A DNA stretch of 64,000 nucleotides from DATLGB01 sp963726825 (GTDB lineage: Bacteria; Actinomycetota; Thermoleophilia; Solirubrobacterales; Solirubrobacteraceae), in the NCBI GenBank assembly GCA_963726825.1, contig CAVSDT010000002.1, positions 1,550,001-1,614,000 of the forward strand, read 5' to 3'. Under the pieces are notes generated by a model. The model was given only the letters and a program-made list of their open reading frames with translations, had not been told where the DNA came from and did no database searches. A program made the position numbers and the translations under genes. Shown here piece after piece: positions 17,222-25,921 of this stretch (positions are counted from its first letter, which is position 1; every line of letters starts with the position of its first letter).

Positions 17222-17631
17222 AAGTCGGGCCGCTTGCGGTCCTGCTTGCGCTCGCCCGTGCGCTTCTTGGCCGACAGCCGCCGCTCCTTCGAGCCGCGGG
17301 TCGGACGGGTCGCCCGGCGGGACTTGCGCCGGCGCAGCGCGTCGGCGAGCCGCGCCTCCAGGCGCTCGAGCGCGAGCTCGCGGTTGCGCGCCTGGCTGCG
17401 GGCGTCCTGGGCGACGGCGCGCACCACCGGCCCGGCGCGGCTGACGATCCGCCCCCGTACGGGCTCCGACAGCGACGACGAGGCCTCGACGTCGAAGACC
17501 GCCTCCACCCGCGACGCGGTGACGTTCGCGTGCTGGCCACCCGGGCCGGAGGAGCGGCTCGTGCGCAGGGTCACCTCCGAGAGCGGGATCTCCACGCCGG
17601 GAGCGGGATGCAGGGCGGTGCGGTCGGGCAC
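17218..17631 (-). CDS. arfB: GGQ-domain peptidyl-tRNA hydrolase (ArfB/YaeJ-like)
   Basis: 137 residues. SSGPGGQHANVTASRVEAVFD holds the GGQ loop that hydrolyses the peptidyl-tRNA ester in class I release factors. There is no codon-recognition domain, and the tail is strongly basic (RRRKSRRATRPTRGSKERRLSAKKR), which in ArfB enters the mRNA channel of stalled ribosomes. So stalled-ribosome rescue is the likely role. Starts at the GTG at 17631, 6 nt after a TACGGT hexamer. Converges on the repeat protein with both stops in one CTAG (17218-17221). Confidence 0.88.
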   Translation of the reverse strand: MPDRTALHPAPGVEIPLSEVTLRTSRSSGPGGQHANVTASRVEAVFDVEASSSLSEPVRGRIVSRAGPVVRAVAQDARSQARNRELALERLEARLADALRRRKSRRATRPTRGSKERRLSAKKRTGERKQDRKRPDF

Positions 17632-17637
17632 CCGGCG

Positions 17638-17643
17638 ACCGTA
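17638..17643 (-). promoter_or_regulatory. -10 hexamer of the GGQ hydrolase gene
   Basis: TACGGT on the minus strand, 6 nt before the GTG at 17631. Predicts a leaderless transcript. Confidence 0.45.
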
Positions 17644-17753
17644 GCGAGCCCACCGCCCCCGGCCGGACGGGCGAGCGATCGAGCCCGGCCGTCGACGTTC
17701 GTCGTGATCGCCGCGGACCGCGACGGGAACGCCGTGGCCCGGACGCTGAAGCG

Positions 17754-18431
17754 CTAGCGGCCGGCCGTGGCCGCGGCCGCGATCGCCTGCACCTCGCCGC
17801 CCGGGTCGGGCGTGCCGAAGACGGCCGAGCCCGCGACCCACAGGTCCGCCCCGGCGGCGGCGACGCGCGGGGCCTGCTCACGGTCGATGCCGCCGTCGAC
17901 CTCGAGGACGACGCCGGGGCCGATCAGCTCGCGCAGGCGGCCGAGCTTGTCGAGCGAGTGCTCGATGAACGGCTGTCCGCCGTAGCCGGGGTTGACCGTC
18001 ATGCAGAGCACGAGGTCGAGGTCGCCCGCCACCTCGGCGACGGCCGTGGCGGGCGTCCCCGGGTTGAGCGCCAATCCGGCGCGGCACCCGGCTTCGCGGA
18101 TCTGCTGCAGCGCGCGATGCACGTGCGGGGTGGCCTCGACGTGGACGGTGATGCCGTCGGCGCCGGCCGCGGCGAACGTGTCGACGTGGCGCTCGGGCTC
18201 CGCGACCATCAGGTGGACGTCGAGCACCGCGCCGTGCTCGTCGCAGAGCCCGCGCAGCGCCTGGCAGACGTTCGGGCCCATGCTGAACGGCGGGACGAAG
18301 CGGCCGTCCATGATGTCGACGTGGACCGTGCGCGCCCCGGCCTCCAGCACGTCGGCGACCTGCGCGCCGAGACGGGCGAAGTCGGCAGAGAGGATCGAGG
18401 GCGCCACGCCCGTCCACGGGGCGGCGCTCAT
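17754..18431 (-). CDS. rpe: Ribulose-phosphate 3-epimerase
   Basis: 225 residues, TIM barrel. Interconverts ribulose-5-phosphate and xylulose-5-phosphate. Motifs: PSILSADFARLG with the first catalytic region, HVDIMDGRFVPPFSMGP with catalytic Asp and metal His, DVHLMV, MTVNPGYGGQPFI and EVDGGI with the second catalytic Asp. Its ATG overlaps the stop of the zinc-ribbon gene (ATGA), so it is the last gene of rsmB-zinc ribbon-rpe, an arrangement shared in part with other actinobacteria, where rsmB and rpe are often adjacent. Confidence 0.97.
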   Translation of the reverse strand: MSAAPWTGVAPSILSADFARLGAQVADVLEAGARTVHVDIMDGRFVPPFSMGPNVCQALRGLCDEHGAVLDVHLMVAEPERHVDTFAAAGADGITVHVEATPHVHRALQQIREAGCRAGLALNPGTPATAVAEVAGDLDLVLCMTVNPGYGGQPFIEHSLDKLGRLRELIGPGVVLEVDGGIDREQAPRVAAAGADLWVAGSAVFGTPDPGGEVQAIAAAATAGR

Positions 18432-18658
18432 ATCGGCGCCAGCATCGACGCGTCGCACGCGCCGCACATGTAGAGGGCGGTCGAGGACATGCGCACGATC
18501 GTGGAGTGCTCACCGCAGTCGGGGCACACGGAGCGCAGCTCGAAGCGCGACAGGCAGTTGACGCAGCGATAGCGGCCGGGCAGGGTCGTCGGGCGCAGCC
18601 AGGGCTCGTGGCAGCTCGGGCAGACGGGCCCGAGGTCGATCGGCGGCTCGGCGGCCAT
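18428..18658 (-). CDS. Small double zinc-ribbon protein (YfgJ-like)
   Basis: 76 residues with four CxxC knuckles (CPSC, CVNC, CPDC, CGAC), that is two zinc ribbons of alternating ligands. The layout CPxC-x14-CxxC-x8-CPDC-x15-CxxC resembles E. coli YfgJ (zinc-ribbons_6), whose function is unknown. It is wedged between rsmB (1-nt stop/start overlap, TGATG) and rpe (4-nt overlap), so it is almost certainly co-translated with both. A nucleic-acid or rRNA link through RsmB is possible but not shown. Confidence 0.72.
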   Translation of the reverse strand: MAAEPPIDLGPVCPSCHEPWLRPTTLPGRYRCVNCLSRFELRSVCPDCGEHSTIVRMSSTALYMCGACDASMLAPI

Positions 18659-20034
18659 CAGGCCCCCCGTCGCAGGCGGGCGACGAAGAAGCCGTCCGTG
18701 CCGTCGCGGTGTGGGAGTGACTGGGAGCAGGCGGCCACGCGTGGATGCTCCCACGTCGGCGCCGCGTCCGCCTCGAGGTCGTCCAGCGACCACAGCGGGA
18801 AGCGCTCGAGGAACGCGAGCACCTGGTCCTCGTTCTCCGCCGGGGAGATGGTGCAGGTGGAGTAGGTGAGCGTCCCCCCGGGACGGGTGGCGCGAGCGCC
18901 GGCCTCGAGCAGCTGGCGCTGGAGCTTGGCCAGGCGGTCGACGTCGTCGGGGGACTTGCGCCAGCGCGCGTCCGGGCGGGCGGCGAGGGTGCCGAGGTCC
19001 GAGCACGGCGGGTCGACCAGGACCCGGTCGTAGCCCTGCGGCTCGTCGACGTCGCGCGCGTCGGCGACCCGCACCTCGACGCAGCCCTGGGCGCCCATCC
19101 GCTCGACGGTCGCCCGCAGCCCCCGGGCCCGGGTCGGGTCGCGCTCGACCGCGACGACCGTCCCCTCCGCGTCCATCAGCGCGGCGAGGTGCGTCGTCTT
19201 GCCGCCGGGCGCGGCGCACAGGTCGAGCACGCGCTCGCCGGGTCGGGGGTCCACGACGCGGGCGACGGCCTGAGCGGCGCGCGACTGGGCCATCACGCGC
19301 CCGTCGGCGTGCAGTGCGGATCCGTGAAGGTCGAACGGCGTGTCGAGGACGAGGGCCTCGGCGAGCCGCGGATCGGTGTGGGGGGTCCCGGGCAGCGCGG
19401 CGGCGACGGCGGCCACGGCAGCAGCGAGGTCGGGCTCCGGCGCCGTCAGGGGGTTGACGCGCAGCGCGGCCTCGGGAGCGGCGTTGCCGGCGGCCATCAG
19501 CGCGCGGGCGGACTCCGGCCCGAACTGGCGCCACCAGCGCTCGGCGACCCAGACGGGGTGCGCGTGCTTGAGCGCGGCCTGCGAGGGCGTCCTCTCCGGC
19601 AGCTTCGCGACGATGTCGCGGGCCTCGCGAACGCCGCGGCGCAGCACGGCGTTGACCAGGCCGGAGGCGCGCGGGGCGTCCTCCTTGACCAGCTCGACGG
19701 ACTCCGACACCGCGGCGTGCGGCGGGATCCGCTCGAGGAAGGCGAGCTGGTAGAGCCCGAGACGCAGCGCGGCGCGCACGGGCGGGTCCAGCTCCTCGGC
19801 GGGCCGGCCGGCGAAGCGCTCGATCAGGTGGTCGAGCGTCGACGCGCGCTGCACCGTGCCGTACGCGAGGTGGACGGCGAGCGCGCGGTCGCGCGGATCC
19901 AGGCCGCGGCGACGCGCCTCCGCGATCAGCGCCCGATCGGCCCAGGCGTCCTGCTCGGCGACGCGACGCACGACGGCGTAGGCGCACGCTCGGGCGGGGG
20001 CGACACGGCTGGGGCCGGTGACGGCGCTCGACAC
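18658..20034 (-). CDS. rsmB: 16S rRNA m5C967 methyltransferase
   Basis: 458 residues from the GTG at 20034. N-terminal NusB-like RNA-binding domain (about 1-140), then a class I methyltransferase domain: LDLCAAPGGKT for SAM binding, DPPCSDLGTLAARPD with one conserved Cys, and YSTCTISPAENE with the catalytic Cys. Methylates C967 (E. coli numbering) of 16S rRNA. TAGCGT ends 7 nt before the GTG. Divergent from the RTX-like gene across 84 bp. Confidence 0.95.
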   Translation of the reverse strand: MSSAVTGPSRVAPARACAYAVVRRVAEQDAWADRALIAEARRRGLDPRDRALAVHLAYGTVQRASTLDHLIERFAGRPAEELDPPVRAALRLGLYQLAFLERIPPHAAVSESVELVKEDAPRASGLVNAVLRRGVREARDIVAKLPERTPSQAALKHAHPVWVAERWWRQFGPESARALMAAGNAAPEAALRVNPLTAPEPDLAAAVAAVAAALPGTPHTDPRLAEALVLDTPFDLHGSALHADGRVMAQSRAAQAVARVVDPRPGERVLDLCAAPGGKTTHLAALMDAEGTVVAVERDPTRARGLRATVERMGAQGCVEVRVADARDVDEPQGYDRVLVDPPCSDLGTLAARPDARWRKSPDDVDRLAKLQRQLLEAGARATRPGGTLTYSTCTISPAENEDQVLAFLERFPLWSLDDLEADAAPTWEHPRVAACSQSLPHRDGTDGFFVARLRRGA

Positions 20035-20041
20035 GCCACGG

Positions 20042-20047
20042 ACGCTA
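20042..20047 (-). promoter_or_regulatory. -10 hexamer of the rsmB operon
   Basis: TAGCGT on the minus strand, 7 nt before the rsmB GTG. Predicts leaderless rsmB mRNA. Confidence 0.5.
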
Positions 20048-20118
20048 GAGGTGTCCGTTCGCGCGCCGATGCCGGCCGGTGGCTCAACCGGCGCCCGGCT
20101 GCGGTCGACAACCCCGGT

Positions 20119-21312
20119 GTGCGCCGCCTCGCCTCCTCCCTCCCCCTCGTGCTCGTCCTTCTGGTCGCCATCACCGTCCCGGCCCGTGCCGGCGGCCTGC
20201 TGCCGACGCCGGGCGCGGACGTCCTGAAGGTCCTCACCGACCTCGGCAAGACGGTCCGCGGTGGTGGCGGCGGCGACCGCATCGCCGGTGGCGGCGGACC
20301 CGACCTCCTGTTCGGGGAGACCGGCGCCGACACGCTGCTCGGCAACGGCGGCGACGACCGGCTGGACGGCGGCGGGGGCGGTGACGTCCTCCAGGGCGGT
20401 GACGGCAACGACACGATCACCGGCGGCTTCGGCCACGACGCGATCGAGGGTGGGCCCGGCAACGACGTCCTCGACGGCGGCGCGGCACCGGACAGGGTCG
20501 ACGGCGGGGACGGCGACGACGTCGTCCGCGGCGGCAGCGGCGCCGACGAGCTCGCGGGCGGGGCGGGCAACGACGAGATCCACGCCGATTCCGCCCGCGA
20601 CCCGATCGACGCCGGCCCGGGCGACGACGTCGTCTTCCTCAACACGGGGGGCGCGGGCGGGCCGACCGACTGCGGCCCGGGCGACGACGTCGTCGTCGTC
20701 AACCCCTACGACGAGCGCGGTGGGCGCTCCAACGCGCGGGCGCTCGAGGACGGCGAGATCGTCAACTGCGAGACCGTCCGCGAGGAGCCGGTGCCCGTCG
20801 ATCCGCTCAAGGGCGTCTGGGAGCAGGTGCGCTCCGACGACGGCGGGACCATCACGGGCACCGACCGCAACGACCGCCTCTTCGGCCGCGGGGGCCCCGA
20901 CACGCTCTCCGGCGGGGACGGCGACGACGAGATCTGGGGCAACCACCTCCCCTACGGGCCTGACCGCGGCCTCGACACGCTCTCCGGCGGGGACGGCGCC
21001 GACACGATCTTCGGCGGCCGGGCCCGCAACCGCATCGACGGTGGCGCGGGCGACGACGTGCTGCAGGGCGGCGTCGGCGCCAACGTCATCCGCGGCGGCG
21101 CCGGCAACGACGCGATTCGCCTGCGTGGCGACGGCACGGGGCCCGACCGCGTGGTCGCGGGCGCCGGTGACGACACCATCGACGCGATGGCCAAGGGGCG
21201 GGCGCGGATCTCGTGCGGGTCCGGCCGGGACGTGCTCCACGTCGGCTACAACCGCCGCGTCACCTGGTCCCGGGACTGCGAACGGGTGACGACGCGCTAC
21301 CGGCGGCGCTGA
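20119..21312 (+). CDS. Secreted RTX-like calcium-binding repeat protein
   Basis: 397 residues from a GTG that gives a signal peptide (RRLASSLPLVLVLLVAITVPARA). The mature protein consists mainly of glycine-rich nonapeptides of the GGxGxDxLx type (GGDGNDTITGG, GGPGNDVLDGG, GGAGDDVLQGG), in two blocks (about 50-170 and 255-365) that should fold as Ca-filled parallel beta-rolls. Between them is a non-repeat insert with Cys pairs (TDCGPGDD, VNCETV). There is no catalytic domain and no type I secretion gene nearby; export is by signal peptide. A structural surface protein is most likely. Confidence 0.85.
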   Translation: MRRLASSLPLVLVLLVAITVPARAGGLLPTPGADVLKVLTDLGKTVRGGGGGDRIAGGGGPDLLFGETGADTLLGNGGDDRLDGGGGGDVLQGGDGNDTITGGFGHDAIEGGPGNDVLDGGAAPDRVDGGDGDDVVRGGSGADELAGGAGNDEIHADSARDPIDAGPGDDVVFLNTGGAGGPTDCGPGDDVVVVNPYDERGGRSNARALEDGEIVNCETVREEPVPVDPLKGVWEQVRSDDGGTITGTDRNDRLFGRGGPDTLSGGDGDDEIWGNHLPYGPDRGLDTLSGGDGADTIFGGRARNRIDGGAGDDVLQGGVGANVIRGGAGNDAIRLRGDGTGPDRVVAGAGDDTIDAMAKGRARISCGSGRDVLHVGYNRRVTWSRDCERVTTRYRRR

Positions 21313-21322
21313 CGTCGTCCGA

Positions 21323-21410
21323 CCACCGGCGAACCAGCTCCTACCGCCCCGATCCGCTGCCCGGTGCTGGCAGGGCCGGCCATGACGTGGCGGGTGGGCG
21401 CCGGCGGGTC
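21323..21410 (+). repeat. 88-nt dispersed palindromic repeat, copy A
   Basis: Aligns without gaps to four other copies in the window (44090, 55654, 55833, 59713). Shared blocks: CCACCGGC at the left end, AGCTC, GGTGCTGGC, and CATGACGTGGC with GGTGGGC. By hand it differs from the 59713 copy at 16 of 88 positions. It fills the gap between the RTX-like gene and fmt, and its last two bases overlap the fmt stop codon. Confidence 0.85.
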
Positions 21411-22296
21411 AGGAGGGGCTGAGGAGGAAGCTCCCCGCGCCCCGCAGCCACTCGCCCGCGGTCATCCGGCGGCCCCCGGCGGGCTGGACCTCCAGCAGCT
21501 CGAGGCCGCCGAAGCGCAGGACGCCGTCCTCGACCCGGAGCCCGTCACCCGGCGCCGGGGCGCCCGGCCGCGCGGCCCACACGCCGAGGAAGCCGTCCTC
21601 CCCCAGCGCGACGCGGGCGCCGATGTGCGGGCGCAGGCCTCGCACGGTCCGGTCGAGCGCCTCGGGGGAGGCGTCGGCGTCCAGCGTCCGATCGGCGGCG
21701 CCGAGCTTCTCGGCGTAGGTGACACCGGCCTCGGGCTGCTCGACGAAGGCCGGCTGCTCGTCGAGGGCGCGCAGGAGCAACGCCGCGCCGAGCGCCTGCA
21801 GCCGCTCCGCGACGGTCCCGTAGTCGTCCTCGGGGCCGATCGGCTCCGAGCCCTGCAGGCACACCGGGCCGGAGTCCAGGCCGGCGGTCAGTCGCATGAT
21901 CGAGACGCCGGTCTCGCCGTCGCCGGCCATGATCGCGCGCTCCACCGGGGCCGCCCCGCGCCACCGCGGCAGCAGCGACGGGTGGACGTTGTAGATCTCG
22001 AAGCGATCGAGCAGCGGCGCCTTCACGAGCGCGCCGTAGGCGCACAGCACGAGGGCCTCGGGCTCGGCCGCCTCGATGTTGGCGAGGGTCGCCCCGGCGT
22101 GGAGGTCCTCGGGCTGGATCAGGTCGATGCCCAGCGCCCGCGCGGCGTCGGCGACGGGCGGCGGTGAGAGCTTGCGGCCGCGGCCCTTCGGCCGGTTCGG
22201 CCGGGTCACGACGAGCGCCGGGCGGTGCGCCGAGCCGGCGAGGTGCTCGAGGACGCGCGCCGCGAAGTCCGACGTGCCGAGGTAGACGGTGCGCAC
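21409..22296 (-). CDS. fmt: Methionyl-tRNA formyltransferase
   Basis: 295 residues from the GTG at 22296. N-terminal Rossmann-like domain starts RTVYLGTSDFAARVLEHL; the formyl-transfer site is NVHPSLLPRWRGAAPVERAI with Asn and His, followed by GLDSGPV. The C-terminal OB-like domain begins about residue 205. Formylates initiator Met-tRNA. One base separates it from def, its functional partner, and its stop codon overlaps dispersed repeat copy A. Confidence 0.97.
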   Translation of the reverse strand: MRTVYLGTSDFAARVLEHLAGSAHRPALVVTRPNRPKGRGRKLSPPPVADAARALGIDLIQPEDLHAGATLANIEAAEPEALVLCAYGALVKAPLLDRFEIYNVHPSLLPRWRGAAPVERAIMAGDGETGVSIMRLTAGLDSGPVCLQGSEPIGPEDDYGTVAERLQALGAALLLRALDEQPAFVEQPEAGVTYAEKLGAADRTLDADASPEALDRTVRGLRPHIGARVALGEDGFLGVWAARPGAPAPGDGLRVEDGVLRFGGLELLEVQPAGGRRMTAGEWLRGAGSFLLSPS

Positions 22297-22297
22297 C

Positions 22298-22891
22298 CTA
22301 CGCCGCGGCCGTCTCGCGCAGGCGCTCGCGCATCGCGCGCATCGCCTGCTTGCGCTGGTCGCGCGGGGTGCGGTCGAGGATCAGGACCCCGTCGAGGTGA
22401 TCCATCTCGTGCTGGATGACGCGGGCCTCCAGGCCGGAGGCCTCGACCACGATCGGGTCGCCGTGCTCGTCCAGGCCCGCGATGCGGACGTGGACGGGCC
22501 GCTCGACCTCGACGAGGACGCCGGGCAGCGACAGGCAGCCCTCCTGCGACCACTCCTGCTCCTTCGAGGCGTACTGGAGGACCGGGTTCACGAGCGCGGC
22601 GACGGGCGCCTCGGACTCGACGCGGTAGACGAGCATGCGGTGCATCACGCCGACCTGCGTCGCGGCGAGGCCGATGCCGAGGGCGTCGTGCATGACGTCC
22701 CCCATGCGGCGGGCCTCCTGCACCAGCCGGTCGTCGAAGCGGTCGATGGAGAGCGCCCGGCTGCGCAGCACGGGATCGCCGTACTGGCGCACGAGGCGCA
22801 GCGCGGCGTCGCGCCGTGCGCGGACCTCCGGGTCCAGCGCGCGCTCCTGCGCCTCCTCCTCGGTCTCCACCTCGACGGGCTCGTCGGCCAT
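22298..22891 (-). CDS. def: Peptide deformylase
   Basis: 197 residues. Removes the N-formyl group from nascent proteins. All three family motifs are present: GIGLAATQVG, EGCLSLPG with the metal Cys, and HEMDH with two metal His and the catalytic Glu. The N-terminus has an acidic extension (EPVEVETEEEAQERALDPE) of about 30 residues before the usual start. TAGACT ends 6 nt before the ATG, so a leaderless def-fmt transcript is likely. Confidence 0.97.
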   Translation of the reverse strand: MADEPVEVETEEEAQERALDPEVRARRDAALRLVRQYGDPVLRSRALSIDRFDDRLVQEARRMGDVMHDALGIGLAATQVGVMHRMLVYRVESEAPVAALVNPVLQYASKEQEWSQEGCLSLPGVLVEVERPVHVRIAGLDEHGDPIVVEASGLEARVIQHEMDHLDGVLILDRTPRDQRKQAMRAMRERLRETAAA

Positions 22892-22897
22892 GCCTCG

Positions 22898-22903
22898 AGT
22901 CTA
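22898..22903 (-). promoter_or_regulatory. -10 hexamer of def-fmt
   Basis: TAGACT on the minus strand, 6 nt before the def ATG. Confidence 0.5.
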
Positions 22904-22950
22904 CGTCCCGGATCCGGCGGGGCTGAGCGCCTCCGGGTCAACCGGGGCGG

Positions 22951-25068
22951 CTACTGCGGGTCGACGTCGACGGAGAACGCGACCCCCGCGAAGCGGCGGT
23001 CGCGCGCCGCCGCCTCGACGGCCGCGCCGACGGCCGCGACCGCCGCGGCACGCGCGGTCGTCCGCACCACGAGCTGCATGCGCTCCCGTCCGCGCAGGCG
23101 GAAGAGGACGGCCGGGCCCAGCAGCTCCGTCGCGCCCTGGCCCCCCGCAGGCGCGGCGGCCACCGCGGCCGACACGTCGGCCGCCACCGCGGTCGCCGCC
23201 GCCCGCACGACGCCCGCGTCAGCCGCCGTGAACACGACCTTGATGAGGTCGGCGTACGGCGGATACCGCAACGCCTCCCGCCGCAGCAGCTCGTCCTGGA
23301 GGAACCCCGCGGCGTCGTGGCGGGCGGCGAGCCGGATCGAGGACGCCTCGGGCGAGAGCGTCTGCACGATCACCCGCGCCGCCGACCCGCCCGTCATCCC
23401 CCGCCCCGCCCGGCCGGCGAGCTGGGCGATCAGCGCGAACGTCCGCTCCTCCGCGCGGAAGTCCGGGAAGCGCAGGGTCGAGTCGGCGTCGACGACGACG
23501 CCCAGGCTCACGTCCGGGAAGTCGTGGCCCTTCGCCACGAGCTGCGTGCCGATCAGCACCCCGCCCGCGGCCGCGCGGAAGCGCGCGAGGAGCTTCGGGA
23601 TCGCGTCCTTGGGGCTCGCCGTGTCGGCGTCGAGGCGGAACACCTCCGTCGCCAGCGTGCGCGCGAGCTCGTCCTCGAGGCGCTCCGTCCCCGCCCCGTG
23701 ACGGGCGACCGCCGTCGAGCCGCACGCGGTGCAGCGGTCCGGGACGCGCTCGTGGTGGCCGCAGTGGTGGCAGCCGACCGCCCCCGCCGCGCGGTGCAGC
23801 ACGAGCGCGACGTCGCAGTTGGGGCAGGTCCAGACGTGCCCGCACTCGCGGCAGGTGAGGAAGTTCGACCAGCCGCGGCGGTTGAGCAGCACGATCGCCT
23901 TGCCGCCCGCGTCGGCCACCTGCGACAGGGCCGCCTGTGTGTCCGGATGCAGCGGATGGTGGTGGCCGCGCATGTCACGGACGTCCACGGGCGGCAGCGG
24001 CGCGCCGTCGACGCGGTCGCGGAGGACGACGTGCTCGAGCTCCAGCCACGTCTCCGGGCGCGGCGTCGCGGTGCCGAAGACCACGGTCGCCCCCGTGAAC
24101 GCCGCCCGTCGCCGGGCGACGAGCCGGGCGTCGTAGCGCGGGTCTCCCTCGTGCTTGAACGCCGGGTCGTGCTCCTCGTCGACGATCACGAGGCCGAGAT
24201 CGCCGACGGGGGCGAAGACCGCCGAGCGCGGCCCGACGGCCACGCGCGCCTCACCGCGGCGCAGGCGCAGCCACTCGTCGTAGCGCTCACCCTCCGAGAG
24301 CCCGGAATGGAGCAGGGCGACGGTGTCCCCGAAGCGGGCGGTGAAGCGCGCGACCGTCTGCGGCGTCAGCGCGATCTCGGGGACGAGCACGATCACGCCG
24401 CGGCCGGCGGCCAGGGTCGCCTCCGCGGCGCGCAGGTAGACCTCCGTCTTCCCGGACCCCGTCACGCCGTGGAGGAGGTGCTCCTGCGGCCCGCCGGGGT
24501 CGAGGATCCGCTCGACGGCCGCGGTCTGCTCCGGCGTCAGGGCGACGGCCCGATCGGGATCGCCGCCGACCAGGGGCGCCCGGCGCCTGACGCGCGGCTC
24601 GATCGTCACCAGCCCGCGCGCCTGCAGCCGGCGCAGGGTCGCCAGCTCGCCCGTCGCGGGCGCGGGCAGCCGGCCGAGCGCGGCCCGCTGGTTGTCGGTC
24701 AGGCGCTCGTCCTCCGCCGGTACCCGTGCCGGCAGCGCCCACAGCTCCGTGCGCGGCTTGCCGGGCGGGGCGACGACGAGCCCGAGTGCCCGCGCGGGCG
24801 TCGACCCGTACTCCCCCGCGAGCCAGAGCGCGAGGTCCACGAGGTCGTCCGGGACCGTCTCGGGGCGCACCGCAGTCGCCGCGACGAGGCGGCCCGGGTC
24901 CACGGCGCTGTCCTGGGCGTGGCCGACGACGACGCCGTCGAGCTTCTGGCGCCCGAACGGGATCCGCACGACGGCCCCCACGGGCGGCAGCGGCCCGGGC
25001 GGCGGCAGGTAGTCGAACGGCCCGGAGACCTTGCGCGTCGTCACGAGGGGCTCGACCCGCAGGATCAC
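22951..25068 (-). CDS. priA: Primosomal helicase PriA
   Basis: 705 residues from the GTG at 25068, 7 nt after a TAGCGT hexamer. N-terminal 3'-end-binding domain (FDYLPPPGPLPPVGAVVRIPFG), then helicase: Walker A GVTGSGKTEVYL, DEEH box, TATPRPE, and the eight-Cys zinc module (CRECGHVWTCPNC, CHHCG, CTACGS). Motifs V/VI follow as GTQLVAKGHDF and QLAGRAGR. Unlike many actinobacterial PriA homologues that have lost helicase motifs, Walker A, the DEEH box and the Cys ligands look intact here. Restarts replication forks; it lies upstream of def-fmt, as in many bacteria. Confidence 0.95.
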   Translation of the reverse strand: MILRVEPLVTTRKVSGPFDYLPPPGPLPPVGAVVRIPFGRQKLDGVVVGHAQDSAVDPGRLVAATAVRPETVPDDLVDLALWLAGEYGSTPARALGLVVAPPGKPRTELWALPARVPAEDERLTDNQRAALGRLPAPATGELATLRRLQARGLVTIEPRVRRRAPLVGGDPDRAVALTPEQTAAVERILDPGGPQEHLLHGVTGSGKTEVYLRAAEATLAAGRGVIVLVPEIALTPQTVARFTARFGDTVALLHSGLSEGERYDEWLRLRRGEARVAVGPRSAVFAPVGDLGLVIVDEEHDPAFKHEGDPRYDARLVARRRAAFTGATVVFGTATPRPETWLELEHVVLRDRVDGAPLPPVDVRDMRGHHHPLHPDTQAALSQVADAGGKAIVLLNRRGWSNFLTCRECGHVWTCPNCDVALVLHRAAGAVGCHHCGHHERVPDRCTACGSTAVARHGAGTERLEDELARTLATEVFRLDADTASPKDAIPKLLARFRAAAGGVLIGTQLVAKGHDFPDVSLGVVVDADSTLRFPDFRAEERTFALIAQLAGRAGRGMTGGSAARVIVQTLSPEASSIRLAARHDAAGFLQDELLRREALRYPPYADLIKVVFTAADAGVVRAAATAVAADVSAAVAAAPAGGQGATELLGPAVLFRLRGRERMQLVVRTTARAAAVAAVGAAVEAAARDRRFAGVAFSVDVDPQ

Positions 25069-25075
25069 CCCTGCG

Positions 25076-25081
25076 ACGCTA
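25076..25081 (-). promoter_or_regulatory. -10 hexamer of priA
   Basis: TAGCGT on the minus strand, 7 nt before the priA GTG. Confidence 0.5.
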
Positions 25082-25117
25082 ATGATCGGTCCGGCGCACC
25101 GGTGATAGTCCGGCGGC

Positions 25118-25918
25118 GTGATCCTCGAGGGCGACAACCTGCCGCTGCTGCAAGCGCTCGAGGACGGGATCGCCACGCTCGTCTACCTCGACCCGCCGTT
25201 CAACACCGGCCGCACGCAGACCCGGCGCAGCCTCCGCACGACGCCCGATCCCGACGGGGACCGGACCGGCTTCGGCGGCCGCCGCTACCGGTCCGAGCTG
25301 CTCGAGCGCTCCTCCTACCGCGACCAGTTCGACGACTACCTGGGCTTCCTCGCGCCGCGCCTGGCCGAGTGCCGCCGCATCCTCGCCGCCGACGGGACGC
25401 TGTACTTCCACATCGATCCGCGCGAGAGCCACTACTGCAAGCTGCTCCTCGACGAGCTCTTCGGCCGCGAGTGCTTCCTCAACGAGATCGTCTGGGCCTA
25501 CGACTACGGCGCGAAGCCCAAGACCCGCTGGCCCGCCAAGCACGACGTGATCCTCGTCTACACGCGCACCGCGGGCGGCCACTTCTTCGACGCGGACGCG
25601 GTCGAGCGCGAGCCGTACATGGCCCCGGGGCTCGTCGGCCCGGAGAAGGCCGCCCGCGGCAAGCTCCCGACGGACGTCTGGTGGCACACGATCGTCTCCC
25701 CCACGGGCCGGGAGAAGACGGGCTACCCGACCCAGAAGCCCGAGGGCGTGCTGCGGCGGATGGTCCAGGCCTCCACGCGTCCCGGCGACCTGTGCGTGGA
25801 CCCCTTCGCGGGGTCGGGGACCATGGGCGCGGTGGCGGCGGCGCTGGGCCGCCGCCACCTGCTCATGGACGCGAGCCCCGAGGCCGTGCGCGTCATGCGC
25901 GCACGGCTCGAGGGCTAG
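25118..25918 (+). CDS. Orphan beta-class DNA methyltransferase (N4/N6)
   Basis: 266 residues from the GTG at 25118. Catalytic motif IV YLDPPFNTGRTQ comes near the N-terminus and the SAM motif DPFAGSGTMGAVAAALGR near the C-terminus, the circular order of beta-class adenine/cytosine-N4 methylases. GYPTQKPEGVLRRM is the usual motif between them. No restriction endonuclease or specificity subunit is adjacent, so it looks solitary and could be regulatory. The target site cannot be read from the sequence. Divergent from priA across 49 bp; converges on the M28 peptidase with a 3-nt gap. Confidence 0.88.
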   Translation: MILEGDNLPLLQALEDGIATLVYLDPPFNTGRTQTRRSLRTTPDPDGDRTGFGGRRYRSELLERSSYRDQFDDYLGFLAPRLAECRRILAADGTLYFHIDPRESHYCKLLLDELFGRECFLNEIVWAYDYGAKPKTRWPAKHDVILVYTRTAGGHFFDADAVEREPYMAPGLVGPEKAARGKLPTDVWWHTIVSPTGREKTGYPTQKPEGVLRRMVQASTRPGDLCVDPFAGSGTMGAVAAALGRRHLLMDASPEAVRVMRARLEG

Positions 25919-25921
25919 CGG

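Noticed and set aside
20035..21240. Long N-terminal extension of RsmB (in-frame upstream to 21240)
   Set aside because: The extension is antisense to the RTX-like gene, with Val/Asp/Ala-rich low-complexity sequence; the NusB-like domain starts just after the GTG at 20034, which also has a -10 hexamer.
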